Origin: JBGCDD01 sp045105075
Lineage (GTDB): Bacteria > Pseudomonadota > Alphaproteobacteria > Rhodobacterales > Rhodobacteraceae
Assembly (NCBI GenBank): GCA_045105075.1
Contig: JBGCDD010000254.1
Coordinates: forward strand, 1 to 39,939
Length of the DNA stretch: 39,939 nt
Direction of reading: 5' to 3'
The translations under genes were made by a program, and so were the position numbers. This document shows, piece after piece, positions 15,777 through 24,325 of the stretch. The notes beneath the pieces were generated by a model. The model saw nothing but the letters and a program-made list of their open reading frames with translations, searched no databases and had not been told where the DNA came from. How positions within the stretch are numbered: position 1 is the first letter of the stretch; the number at the start of each line of letters is the position of its first letter.

Positions 15777-16268
15777 ATGACCTCTCCGACCCTGCCATCT
15801 GGCGCGCTCTACACAGCAAGCGAACGTGTGCGCCGCGACAGCACGCGCTGGACCCTGGTTCAGGGGATTCTCGCCCCGTTTCAATTTCTGGTGTTCTTAA
15901 TCTCGCTGGGGCTGGTGTTGCGCTATCTGATGACCGGCGAAGGCTACGCCATCGCAACCGCGTCTATCCTGATCAAAACCGCCACGCTCTACCTGATCAT
16001 GGTGACCGGCGCGATCTGGGAAAAAGTGGTCTTTGGCCAGTATTTGTTCGCGCCTGCCTTTTACTGGGAAGACGTGTTCAGCATGGTCGTGATCGCCTTG
16101 CACACCGCCTATGTTGTGGCGCTTTTGGGCGGCTTTATGGCGCCGCTGCCGCTGATGCTCCTGGCGCTCGCGGCCTACGGCGCTTACGTGATCAACGCCG
16201 CTCAATTCATTCTCAAACTGCGTCAGGCCCGGCTGCAATCGACACGCCCGCAGGGGGTGCCCGCATGA
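15777..16268 (+). CDS. bchF: 3-vinyl bacteriochlorophyllide hydratase BchF
   Basis: BchF adds water to the C3 vinyl group of (bacterio)chlorophyllide to make the 3-hydroxyethyl form later oxidised by BchC. The 163-residue membrane protein has four hydrophobic spans; TLVQGILAPFQFLVFLISLGLVLRYL (two parts: TLVQGILAPFQFLVF and SLGLVLRYL) and MVTGAIWEKVVFGQYLFA are family signatures. The ATG at 15777 is chosen because AAGGA ends 7 bases before it and upstream starts fall in the promoter and PpsR site. It begins the longest transcription unit of the cluster and overlaps bchN by ATGA. Confidence 0.94.
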   Translation: MTSPTLPSGALYTASERVRRDSTRWTLVQGILAPFQFLVFLISLGLVLRYLMTGEGYAIATASILIKTATLYLIMVTGAIWEKVVFGQYLFAPAFYWEDVFSMVVIALHTAYVVALLGGFMAPLPLMLLALAAYGAYVINAAQFILKLRQARLQSTRPQGVPA

Positions 16269-17551
16269 CCGATCAAACGCCCATGCCCGCCAACAGCGGC
16301 TGCCGTAACGCACCGATTCTCAAACAACGCGGCCAGCGCGAAGTGTTCTGTGGCCTGACGGGAATCATCTGGCTGCACCGCAAAATGCAGGATGCGTTCT
16401 TTCTTGTGGTTGGCTCGCGCACCTGCGCGCATCTGTTGCAAAGCGCCGCTGGTGTCATGATCTTTGCCGAGCCCCGATTCGGCACCGCTATTCTGGAAGA
16501 AAGCGATCTGGCTGGGTTGAACGATGCCCATACCGAACTGGACCGCGAAGTCGCCCGTCTTTTGGCGCGCCGCCCGGACATTCGCCAGCTGTTTCTGGTC
16601 GGCTCGTGCCCGTCCGAGGTGATCAAGCTTGATCTGGCCCGCGCCGCCGAACGTCTGACCGTCGAACATGCGCCTCATGTGCGGGTGCTGAATTATTCGG
16701 GTTCCGGGATCGAGACCACCTTTACCCAAGGCGAAGACGCGTGCCTGGCCTCGATGGTGCCCGTGCTGCCCAAAACGGATGCCCGCGAATTGCTGGTTGT
16801 TGGCGCATTGCCGGATGTGGTCGAGGATCAGATGCTGGGCATGTTGGCTGATCTGGGCATCGAATCGGTACGCAGCCTGCCGGCCCGTAAAATTGACCAA
16901 GACACAGCCGTAGGTCCAAACACCGTTTTCGCCCTGACCCAACCGTTCTTGGGCGACACCCACGCCGCTCTTGAACGCCGCGGCGCGCGCCACATCGCAT
17001 GCCCATTTCCGTTCGGCGAAGAAGGCACAACCGCGTGGTTGGCCGCCATCGCTGCCGAATTTGACGTACCGGCCGAGACCTTTGCAAAAGTCACCGACGC
17101 CCCGCGCGCTCGGGCCCGCAAAGCCATTGCCCAAGCCGCCGAGCAACTAAGCGGCAAATCGGTCTTCTTCTTCCCTGACAGCCAGCTCGAAATCCCTCTG
17201 GCGCGCTTCTTGACCCGTGAATGCGGTATGAGCGCAATCGAAGTTGGCTCTCCCTATATCCACGATGCGCTGCACGGACCTGATCTTGAGATGCTGGCCG
17301 AGGGCCCTCAAATTTCCGAAGGTCAAGACGTCGATCTGCAGCTCGACCGCGCGCGCGCCGCCCGTCCCGATTTGACGGTCTGTGGTTTGGGTCTTGCCAA
17401 TCCACTGGAAGCCGAAGGTCTGGCCACCAAATGGGCGATCGAACTCGTCTTCACACCGGTGCACTTTTACGAACAGGCGGGCGATCTGGCGGGCCTGTTC
17501 TCGCGCCCGCTGCGCCGCAAAAGCATGCTGAAAATGGAGGCCGCCGAATGA
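16265..17551 (+). CDS. bchN: Light-independent protochlorophyllide reductase subunit BchN
   Basis: BchN forms with BchB the catalytic component of dark-operative protochlorophyllide oxidoreductase, reducing ring D. The 428-residue product has the three cysteine ligands of the NB cluster in FCGLTGIIWLHRK, VGSRTCAHLLQSAAG and LVGSCPSEVIKLDL. YSGSGIETTFTQGEDACL is also characteristic. Start overlaps the bchF stop (ATGA at 16265-16268). A reversed repeat copy separates it from bchB. Confidence 0.96.
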   Translation: MTDQTPMPANSGCRNAPILKQRGQREVFCGLTGIIWLHRKMQDAFFLVVGSRTCAHLLQSAAGVMIFAEPRFGTAILEESDLAGLNDAHTELDREVARLLARRPDIRQLFLVGSCPSEVIKLDLARAAERLTVEHAPHVRVLNYSGSGIETTFTQGEDACLASMVPVLPKTDARELLVVGALPDVVEDQMLGMLADLGIESVRSLPARKIDQDTAVGPNTVFALTQPFLGDTHAALERRGARHIACPFPFGEEGTTAWLAAIAAEFDVPAETFAKVTDAPRARARKAIAQAAEQLSGKSVFFFPDSQLEIPLARFLTRECGMSAIEVGSPYIHDALHGPDLEMLAEGPQISEGQDVDLQLDRARAARPDLTVCGLGLANPLEAEGLATKWAIELVFTPVHFYEQAGDLAGLFSRPLRRKSMLKMEAAE

Positions 17552-17553
17552 TC

Positions 17554-17603
17554 CTTCATCTTTCTAGAAAAACTCCGGGGAGTGTGAGGGGCTGGCCCCT
17601 CAC
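17554..17603 (-). repeat. Dispersed palindromic repeat, copy 4 (reverse, bchN-bchB)
   Basis: Read on the minus strand this has an 8-bp stem GTGAGGGG-CCAG-CCCCTCAC, then the core ACTCCCCGGAGTTTTTCTAG and tail AAAGATGAAGG. It keeps the stem-core-tail order of the three plus-strand copies but has a different tail sequence, close to the common Rhodobacteraceae form as I remember it. It fills most of the 64-base gap; the bchB SD (GAGG) lies just beyond it. Confidence 0.72.
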
Positions 17604-17615
17604 CCGAGGCCTGTC

Positions 17616-19184
17616 ATGAAGCTGACGGTCTGGACATACGAGGGCCCACCCCATGTCGGCGCCATGCGTGTTGCCACTGGCATGAAAGGCCTGCATTACG
17701 TTTTGCACGCCCCACAGGGTGACACCTACGCCGACCTGCTGTTCACCATGATCGAACGGCGTGACCATCGCCCACCGGTCACCTACACCACGTTTCAGGC
17801 CCGCGATCTGGGCAGCGACACCGCGACCCTGTTCAAGGAGTCGTGCCAGCAAGCCTATGACCGGTTCCAGCCCGAGGCGATCATTGTTGGGGCATCGTGC
17901 ACCGCCGAGTTGATCCAGGATGATCCCGGCGGCCTGGCCGAAACCATGGGCCTGCCTGTCCCGGTAATTCCTCTGGAACTGCCAAGCTATCAGCGCAAAG
18001 AAAACTTTGGCGCAGACGAGACGTTCTTTCAGATCGTGCGTCATCTGGCCCGTCAGATGGAGCGTACCCAGCATGTCAGCTGTAACCTGATCGGCGCGAC
18101 AGCGCTTGGGTTCCGCCACCGCGATGACATCCAGGAAATCACTGCCCTGTTGGAAGACGCAGGAATTTCTGTGAATGTCGTGGCGCCAATGACATCCACA
18201 CCAGGCGATATTGCCCGCCTTGGCGCGGCGCATTTCAACGTATTGATGTATCCGGAGACCGGTGAGGCGGCGGCGCGGTGGCTCGAGCGTGAATTGGACC
18301 AGCCCTATACAAAAACCGTTCCTATCGGCGTTGGCGCCACCCGTGATTTTCTGGCCGAAATCGCCGGCATTGTTGGCCGCGATGTAAAAGCCGATGAAAG
18401 CCGGTTGCGCCTGCCTTGGTGGTCCGCATCTGTAGACAGCACCTATCTGACCGGCAAGCGCGTGTTCATCTTTGGCGATGGCACTCATGTCAAAGCCGCC
18501 GTGCGCATTGCCCGCGAGGAAATGGGTTTCGAGGTTGCAGGCCTGGGTTGCTACAACCGGGAAATGGCCCGCGATATCCGGGCGCTTGGCAAAGAAATTG
18601 GCGTGCCGGCCTTGATCACCGATGACTATCTGGAGGTCGAGGCGGCGATCGAATCTGCGCAGCCCGAGATGATCCTTGGCACGCAGATGGAACGTCATAT
18701 TGGCAAACGGCTTGGTATTCCTTGTGCCGTGATTTCAGCGCCGGTGCACGTTCAGGATTTCCCAGCGCGCTTTTCCCCGCAGATGGGTTTTGAGGGCGCG
18801 AATGTTATCTTTGACACGTGGATTCATCCGCTGGTTATGGGCTTGGAGGAACATCTTTTGCACATGTTCCGCGAGGACTTTGAGTTTCACGATGCGGCGG
18901 GGCCCAGCCATCATGGGGGCCATGCGCCCAAGCCCGAAGCGCTGGTGGCGGCGGACGCAGGGGGGCCAGCCCCCCAGCCTGCGGCTTCCCCCCGGGATAC
19001 TTCGGGCAAGAGGAAAACCGGCGAGATCATTTGGCTGGATACGGCTGAGCGCGAGTTGAAAAAGATTCCGTTTTTTGTGCGTGGAAAAGCGCGGCGCAAC
19101 ACCGAGCATTTTGCCGCCGAGCAGGGCTTGGAAGAGATTTCAATCGACACGCTTTATGAGGCCAAGGCACACTTTGCGAGATAA
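17616..19184 (+). CDS. bchB: Light-independent protochlorophyllide reductase subunit BchB
   Basis: BchB is the partner of BchN and supplies the unusual Asp ligand to their shared 4Fe-4S cluster; D36 in APQGDTYADLLF is present, as is C95 in VGASCTAEL. The 522-residue protein ends with the PCP-red domain (IIWLDTAERELKKIPFFVRGKARRN and onward), which helps form the substrate pocket. Between the main body and this domain the linker at about residues 447-468 (GGPAPQPAASPRDTSGKRKT) is a translated copy of the dispersed repeat, read in frame. The end overlaps the bchH start. Confidence 0.96.
   Translation: MKLTVWTYEGPPHVGAMRVATGMKGLHYVLHAPQGDTYADLLFTMIERRDHRPPVTYTTFQARDLGSDTATLFKESCQQAYDRFQPEAIIVGASCTAELIQDDPGGLAETMGLPVPVIPLELPSYQRKENFGADETFFQIVRHLARQMERTQHVSCNLIGATALGFRHRDDIQEITALLEDAGISVNVVAPMTSTPGDIARLGAAHFNVLMYPETGEAAARWLERELDQPYTKTVPIGVGATRDFLAEIAGIVGRDVKADESRLRLPWWSASVDSTYLTGKRVFIFGDGTHVKAAVRIAREEMGFEVAGLGCYNREMARDIRALGKEIGVPALITDDYLEVEAAIESAQPEMILGTQMERHIGKRLGIPCAVISAPVHVQDFPARFSPQMGFEGANVIFDTWIHPLVMGLEEHLLHMFREDFEFHDAAGPSHHGGHAPKPEALVAADAGGPAPQPAASPRDTSGKRKTGEIIWLDTAERELKKIPFFVRGKARRNTEHFAAEQGLEEISIDTLYEAKAHFAR
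18960..19018 (+). repeat. Dispersed palindromic repeat, copy 2 (inside bchB)
   Basis: GGGGGG-CCAG-CCCCCC (18960-18975) is followed by the core CCCCCCGGGATACTTCGGG and the tail CAAGAGGAAAACC. The layout and core match copies 1 and 3 closely. The reading frame passes through without a stop and encodes a Pro/Ala/Gly-rich linker. Confidence 0.85.
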
Positions 19185-22100
19185 TGTTGATCATATCTAT
19201 CGCGTCGTGATCATGACGCTGGACCGGCACGCAGCTGGGCCTGTCGCGCGGGTTGCGCCTCGGCTGGCGGCGGATTTCCCGGGGCTATGTGTGTCTGTGC
19301 ATGCGGCGGCGGAATGGGGCGAGAGCCCGACTGCATTGGCCGATGCGAAAGCAGCGATTGCGCAGGCTGATATTATCATTGCGGGCGTGTTGTTTCTGGA
19401 AGAGCACGTGCAGGCGATTTTGCCGGATCTTGAGGCGCGACGCGCGTCTTGTGATGCTTTGGTGGGCGTGATTTCGGACGCTCAGATTGTCAAGCTGACC
19501 AAGATGGGCGACTTGGATATGTCCAAGCCCGCTTCGGGTGCGATGGCGTTGATGAAAAAGCTGCGCGGGTCAGGCAAGCCTTCGGGAGCGTCGGGTGCCA
19601 AGCAGATGAAGATGCTGCGCCGGCTGCCCAAGATTTTGAAGCTGATCCCTGGCAAAGCGCAGGATCTGCGCGCCTGGTTTCTGACCATGCAATATTGGCT
19701 GGGCGGTTCGGATGACAACATCGAACAGCTGGTGCGGTTTTTGCTGTCGCGTTATGCGCATCTGGACGATTGGCGCGGTGTGCCGTCTGCGGCGCCGATC
19801 GAATACCCTGATCTGGGGCTTTATCACCCTGATCTGCCGGGCCATCACATCAGCACCGATATGGCGCAATTGCCTGCGGTTACCGCGCCAACAGCGACCA
19901 TCGGGTTGTTGATGTTGCGATCCTATATTCTGGCGTCTGATACAGCGCATTACGATCAAGTGATCCGCGCGTTTGAGGCGCGCGGGATGCGCGTGATCCC
20001 GGCTTTTGCGGGTGGTCTGGATGGGCGTCCGGCGATTGATGCCTATTTCGGGCAAATTGATGCTTTGGTGTCTTTGACCGGGTTTTCGCTGGTCGGTGGA
20101 CCGGCTTATAACGACAGCGATGCTGCGACGCAAACGCTGGGCGCGCTGGATGTGCCGTACCTTACGGCGCAACCGCTGGAATTTCAGACGCTGGGCCAAT
20201 GGGTCAAAAGCGATGGCGGTCTTGGGCCGGTTGAAACAACGATGCTGGTGGCGTTGCCCGAAATCGACGGGGCCACCAACCCCACGGTATTTGCCGGACG
20301 CCACAGCTGTGAAGGGTGCACGGGTTGCGCCCATATGTGCCAGTCTCAAAGCGACACCAAAGCCATGGCGCCCTGCTTTGAACGGATCGACGCATTGGCC
20401 GAAAAGACCGAGCGTTTGGCCACAGTGCGGCGCAAGGCAAATGCAGAAAAAACCGTTGGCATCGTGTTGTTTGGCTTCCCGCCCAATGCGGGTGCAGTGG
20501 GCACGGCGGCCTATCTTTCGGTGTTTGAGTCTCTGTTCAACACGCTCCATGCGATGAAGGCCGATGGCTATGACGTGACCCCGCCTGAAACGGTGGATGA
20601 TTTGCGCGCGGCAGTGTTGCAGGGCAACGCGGCGCAATACGGCCAAGAAGCGAATGTGGCCGCCCATGTCAGCGCAGATCAGATCGTGGCCCAAACGCCG
20701 TGGTTGGACGAGGTCGAGGCGGCCTGGGGTCCGGCGCCTGGACGTCATCAAAGCGACGGGCGCGGTGTGTTTGTGCTGGGCGCGCAGTTCGGCAAGGTGT
20801 TTGTCGGCGTGCAGCCTACGTTTGGATACGAAGGCGACCCGATGCGGTTGCTGTTCGAAAAAGGCTTTGCCCCGACCCATGCGTTTGTCACGTTCTATCA
20901 GTGGCTTAAGCATGATCTGAAGGCCGATGTTTTGCTGCATTTCGGTATGCATGGCGCGCTGGAATTCATGCCGGGCAAGCAGGCCGGGCTGTCAGGCGCA
21001 GATTGGCCGGACCGGCTGATCGCCAACATGCCCAACGTGTATCTTTATGCCGCCAACAACCCGTCCGAGGCGACTTTGGCCAAGCGGCGCGCCAATGCGA
21101 TCACGGTCACCCATCTGACACCGCCGCTGGCATCGGCGGGGCTGTACAAAGGGCTGGCCGAACTCAAGGACAGCCTGGCGCGGTGGCGTGGTTTGATGCC
21201 CGGTGATGGTGAACGCGCCGAGCTTGAAGTGCTGATTGGCGAACAGGCGGCTGCGGTTGATCTGGATGGATCGGATGCGGCAAAGCTGTGGCTGACTCTG
21301 CTGGAAACCGAAGAGGCGTTGATCCCGGATGGGTTGCACATCGTTGGGCGGCCGATGTCAGATGCGACCCGCGCCGAGCATATTTCCAACATGGATGTCG
21401 ATGCCGAACGTGCCAAGTCGGTTGATGCGCTGTTGGCAGAAGACCACGAATTGCCCGCTTTGATGCGCGCGCTTTCGGGGCATTTTATGGCGCCTGTGCC
21501 CGGCGGTGATCTGATCCGCAATCCTGATATTCTGCCCACCGGGCGCAACATTCACGCGTTTGACCCGTTCCGCATGCCCACGGCCTTTGCGCTGCAATCG
21601 GGCGCTGAGCTGGCGCAGACGCTGCTGGACACCCATAAATCGCTGCCGCGCTCGGTCGCGTTGGTTTTGTGGGGCTCGGACAATATCAAATCGGACGGTG
21701 GTCCAATCGGACAGGCTTTGGCGCTGATGGGTGCGACGCCGCGATTTGACAGCTATGGCCGGCTCTGTGGTGCTGATCTGGTGCCGCTGGAAACGCTGGG
21801 GCGTCCGCGCATTGATGTGATCATGACCTTGTCGGGCATCTTCCGCGATCTATTGCCCTTGCAGACCCGGATGCTGGCCGAAGCCGCGTGGAAATGCGCC
21901 AGCGCGGATGAACCGGTCGAGCAGAACTTTGTGCGCGCCCATGCGTTGGCTTACGCCGAAGAGATGGGCACCGATCTGGAAACCGCCGCGTTGCGTGTGT
22001 TTTCCAACGCCGAGGGCGCCTATGGATCGAACGTGAACCAGCTTGTCGACAGTTCCGCCTTTGGCGACGAAGACGAACTGGCCGATGCCTACGAGTCGCG

Positions 22101-22716
22101 CAAAAGTTTCGCTTATGGGATGGATGGCAAGGCCAAGCAGAACCCGGCCTTGTTGCAGGCGGCGTTGAAAGACGTCGATGTGGCGTATCAGAACCTGGAA
22201 AGCGTCGAGCTGGGCGTGACCACGGTCGATCACTATTTCGACACGCTGGGCGGCATTGCCCGCGCGGTGAAGCGGGCCAAGAACGGTCAGGACGCGGCGA
22301 TTTACATCGGCGATCAGACGCGCGGCACCGGCAAAGTGCGCACGTTGCAGGAACAGGTCGCGCTGGAAACACGCTCGCGCAGTCTGAACCCGAATTACTT
22401 TGAACCACTGCTGAAGCATGGCCACGAGGGCGTGCGCCAGATCGAGGCGCACATCACCAATACGGTGGGTTGGTCCGCGACCACCGGCCAGGTTGATCCG
22501 TGGGTCTATCAGCGCCTGTCAGAGACATTTGTACTGGACGAAGAGATGCGCGAACGGCTGTCCAAGCTGAACCCGCAGGCCAGCGTACGCATGGCCAACC
22601 GACTGCTGGAAGCCAGCGACCGCGACTATTGGACACCCGACGAAGACACATTGGCCAGCCTGCGCGACGCTGCAGACGCGCTGGAAGACAGGCTGGAAGG
22701 AATAGCGGCCGAATAG
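19174..22716 (+). CDS. bchH: Magnesium chelatase large subunit BchH
   Basis: BchH binds protoporphyrin IX and inserts Mg with BchI and BchD, the committed step to bacteriochlorophyll. The product is about 1180 residues, close to the 1190 or so of relatives. Family stretches include LFLEEHVQAILPDL, MKKLRG, KAQDLRAWFLTMQYWLGGSDDN, GCTGCAHMCQSQSD (a cysteine-rich segment), LLHFGMHGALEFMPGKQ and IYIGDQTRGTGKVRTLQEQ (both parts of the chelatase fold). I prefer the TTG at 19174 (giving MRDNVDHIYRVVIMTLD) because AAGG lies 6 bases upstream; an ATG at 19156 would add six residues without a good SD. Confidence 0.93.
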   Translation: MRDNVDHIYRVVIMTLDRHAAGPVARVAPRLAADFPGLCVSVHAAAEWGESPTALADAKAAIAQADIIIAGVLFLEEHVQAILPDLEARRASCDALVGVISDAQIVKLTKMGDLDMSKPASGAMALMKKLRGSGKPSGASGAKQMKMLRRLPKILKLIPGKAQDLRAWFLTMQYWLGGSDDNIEQLVRFLLSRYAHLDDWRGVPSAAPIEYPDLGLYHPDLPGHHISTDMAQLPAVTAPTATIGLLMLRSYILASDTAHYDQVIRAFEARGMRVIPAFAGGLDGRPAIDAYFGQIDALVSLTGFSLVGGPAYNDSDAATQTLGALDVPYLTAQPLEFQTLGQWVKSDGGLGPVETTMLVALPEIDGATNPTVFAGRHSCEGCTGCAHMCQSQSDTKAMAPCFERIDALAEKTERLATVRRKANAEKTVGIVLFGFPPNAGAVGTAAYLSVFESLFNTLHAMKADGYDVTPPETVDDLRAAVLQGNAAQYGQEANVAAHVSADQIVAQTPWLDEVEAAWGPAPGRHQSDGRGVFVLGAQFGKVFVGVQPTFGYEGDPMRLLFEKGFAPTHAFVTFYQWLKHDLKADVLLHFGMHGALEFMPGKQAGLSGADWPDRLIANMPNVYLYAANNPSEATLAKRRANAITVTHLTPPLASAGLYKGLAELKDSLARWRGLMPGDGERAELEVLIGEQAAAVDLDGSDAAKLWLTLLETEEALIPDGLHIVGRPMSDATRAEHISNMDVDAERAKSVDALLAEDHELPALMRALSGHFMAPVPGGDLIRNPDILPTGRNIHAFDPFRMPTAFALQSGAELAQTLLDTHKSLPRSVALVLWGSDNIKSDGGPIGQALALMGATPRFDSYGRLCGADLVPLETLGRPRIDVIMTLSGIFRDLLPLQTRMLAEAAWKCASADEPVEQNFVRAHALAYAEEMGTDLETAALRVFSNAEGAYGSNVNQLVDSSAFGDEDELADAYESRKSFAYGMDGKAKQNPALLQAALKDVDVAYQNLESVELGVTTVDHYFDTLGGIARAVKRAKNGQDAAIYIGDQTRGTGKVRTLQEQVALETRSRSLNPNYFEPLLKHGHEGVRQIEAHITNTVGWSATTGQVDPWVYQRLSETFVLDEEMRERLSKLNPQASVRMANRLLEASDRDYWTPDEDTLASLRDAADALEDRLEGIAAE

Positions 22717-22736
22717 GCCGGGAAAGAGGATTAACG

Positions 22737-23633
22737 ATGGCACTCGACAAACTCCCCCCGAATCTGAACGGGCTTGACGGCGAAGGCTCGGTGCAGGTGC
22801 ATCAGGACGACGCCATGAAAATCGAAGGCGCCAAGGTGTTTTCTGTCTATGGCAAGGGCGGCATTGGCAAATCCACGACCTCAAGCAACCTGAGCGCGGC
22901 ATTTTCGATGCTGGGCAAACGGGTGCTGCAGCTTGGCTGTGATCCCAAGCATGACAGCACGTTCACGCTGACCGGTTCGCTGGTGCCCACGGTGATCGAC
23001 ATCCTGAAGGACGTTGACTTTCATTCTGAGGAACTGCGCCCCGAGGATTTCGTTTTCGAAGGTTTCAACGGTGTGAAATGCGTTGAGGCCGGTGGCCCGC
23101 CCGCAGGCACCGGCTGTGGTGGTTATGTGGTCGGTCAGACCGTCAAACTGCTGAAGCAACACCACCTGCTCGAAGACACTGATGTGGTGATCTTTGATGT
23201 GCTGGGCGATGTGGTCTGTGGTGGCTTTGCAGCCCCCTTGCAGCACGCGGATCGCGCGCTGATTGTGACCGCGAACGACTTTGACAGCATCTATGCGATG
23301 AACCGGATCATTGCCGCCGTGCAAGCCAAATCGGCCAACTACAAAGTGCGGCTGGCCGGATGTGTGGCCAACCGTTCGCGCGAAACCGACGAGGTGGATC
23401 GTTATTGCAAGACCGTTGGCTTCAACCGTATCGCTCATATGCCCGATCTGGACGCCATCCGCCGCTCGCGCCTGAAGAAGAAGACGCTGTTTGAAATGCC
23501 CGATGATCAGGAGATCGTCGAGGTGCGCAAAGAGTACATTCGTCTGGCCGAAACGCTGTGGAATGGCACCGAGCCGCTGGCGCCTGCGCCGCTGCCCGAC
23601 CGTGAAATCTTTGAATTGCTTGGGTTTGATTGA
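22737..23633 (+). CDS. bchL: Light-independent protochlorophyllide reductase iron protein BchL
   Basis: BchL is the ATP-dependent reductase of the dark-operative protochlorophyllide reductase and donates electrons to BchNB. The 298-residue product has the P-loop YGKGGIGKSTTSSN, the cluster cysteines in CVEAGGPPAGTGCGG and VLGDVVCGGF, and a variable N-terminal extension (LNGLDGEGSVQVHQDDAM) of the type that covers the cluster and gates docking. The ATG at 22737 has AGAGGA 7 bases upstream; a longer frame starting at 22500 lies within bchH. bchM follows with a TGATG junction. Confidence 0.96.
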   Translation: MALDKLPPNLNGLDGEGSVQVHQDDAMKIEGAKVFSVYGKGGIGKSTTSSNLSAAFSMLGKRVLQLGCDPKHDSTFTLTGSLVPTVIDILKDVDFHSEELRPEDFVFEGFNGVKCVEAGGPPAGTGCGGYVVGQTVKLLKQHHLLEDTDVVIFDVLGDVVCGGFAAPLQHADRALIVTANDFDSIYAMNRIIAAVQAKSANYKVRLAGCVANRSRETDEVDRYCKTVGFNRIAHMPDLDAIRRSRLKKKTLFEMPDDQEIVEVRKEYIRLAETLWNGTEPLAPAPLPDREIFELLGFD

Positions 23634-24325
23634 TGGCTCTTGACGGAACCTATGAGGGCACACGCGCCTGGGTCGAAGACTATTTCGACCGCACGGCCAC
23701 CCGCACCTGGGAGCGTCTGACCTCGGACGCGCCAGTGTCGGGCATTCGCGCAACTGTGCGCAAAGGCCGTGACCGCATGCGCGACGTGCTGTTGACCCAG
23801 CTGCCTGAGGATCTGCGCGGCGCGCGGATTCTGGATGCAGGCTGTGGCACAGGCGCTTTGGCGGTCGAATTGGCCAAGCGCGGCGCGACGGTCACAGCGG
23901 TCGATATTTCGCCCTCATTGATCGAGATCGCCAAATCCCGCTGTCCCGAAGACGTGCAGGACATGATCACTTTTGCTGCTGGCGATATGCTTGATGCGAC
24001 CTGGGGCACGTTTGACTATGCCATGGCGATGGACAGCTTGATTTACTATGACGCCCCCACTGTGGCGTCGATCCTGCAACGGTCCGCCGACCGTGTGTCG
24101 CATGGCTTTGTGTTCACGCTGCCGCCGCGCACGCCGCTGTTGATGGCGATGTACCGGGTCGGCAAGCTGTTCCCGCGTTCGGATCGCTCGCCCGCGATGG
24201 TGCCCCACAGCCCCACGGGCGTGGCTCGCGCATTGGCCAGCCTGGGCGCAAAGGGTCACCTGAAAGAGATCGAGCGCGTCACGTCTGGTTTCTACATCTC
24301 GACCGCGATGGAGTTTCGTGCATGA
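23633..24325 (+). CDS. bchM: Mg-protoporphyrin IX O-methyltransferase BchM
   Basis: BchM methylates the C13 propionate of Mg-protoporphyrin IX with S-adenosylmethionine, right after BchH. The 230-residue protein has a class I methyltransferase fold: motif I ILDAGCGTGALAVELAKRG, then TAVDISPSLIEIAKSR, and SLIYYDAP later. The ATG at 23633 shares its A with the bchL stop (TGATG); its own stop overlaps lhaA (ATGA). Confidence 0.95.
   Translation: MALDGTYEGTRAWVEDYFDRTATRTWERLTSDAPVSGIRATVRKGRDRMRDVLLTQLPEDLRGARILDAGCGTGALAVELAKRGATVTAVDISPSLIEIAKSRCPEDVQDMITFAAGDMLDATWGTFDYAMAMDSLIYYDAPTVASILQRSADRVSHGFVFTLPPRTPLLMAMYRVGKLFPRSDRSPAMVPHSPTGVARALASLGAKGHLKEIERVTSGFYISTAMEFRA

Noticed and set aside
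19570..20952. A 460-codon minus-strand frame within bchH
   Set aside because: Rich in Arg, His and Gln, as expected of a reverse-frame shadow of bchH; no domain visible.
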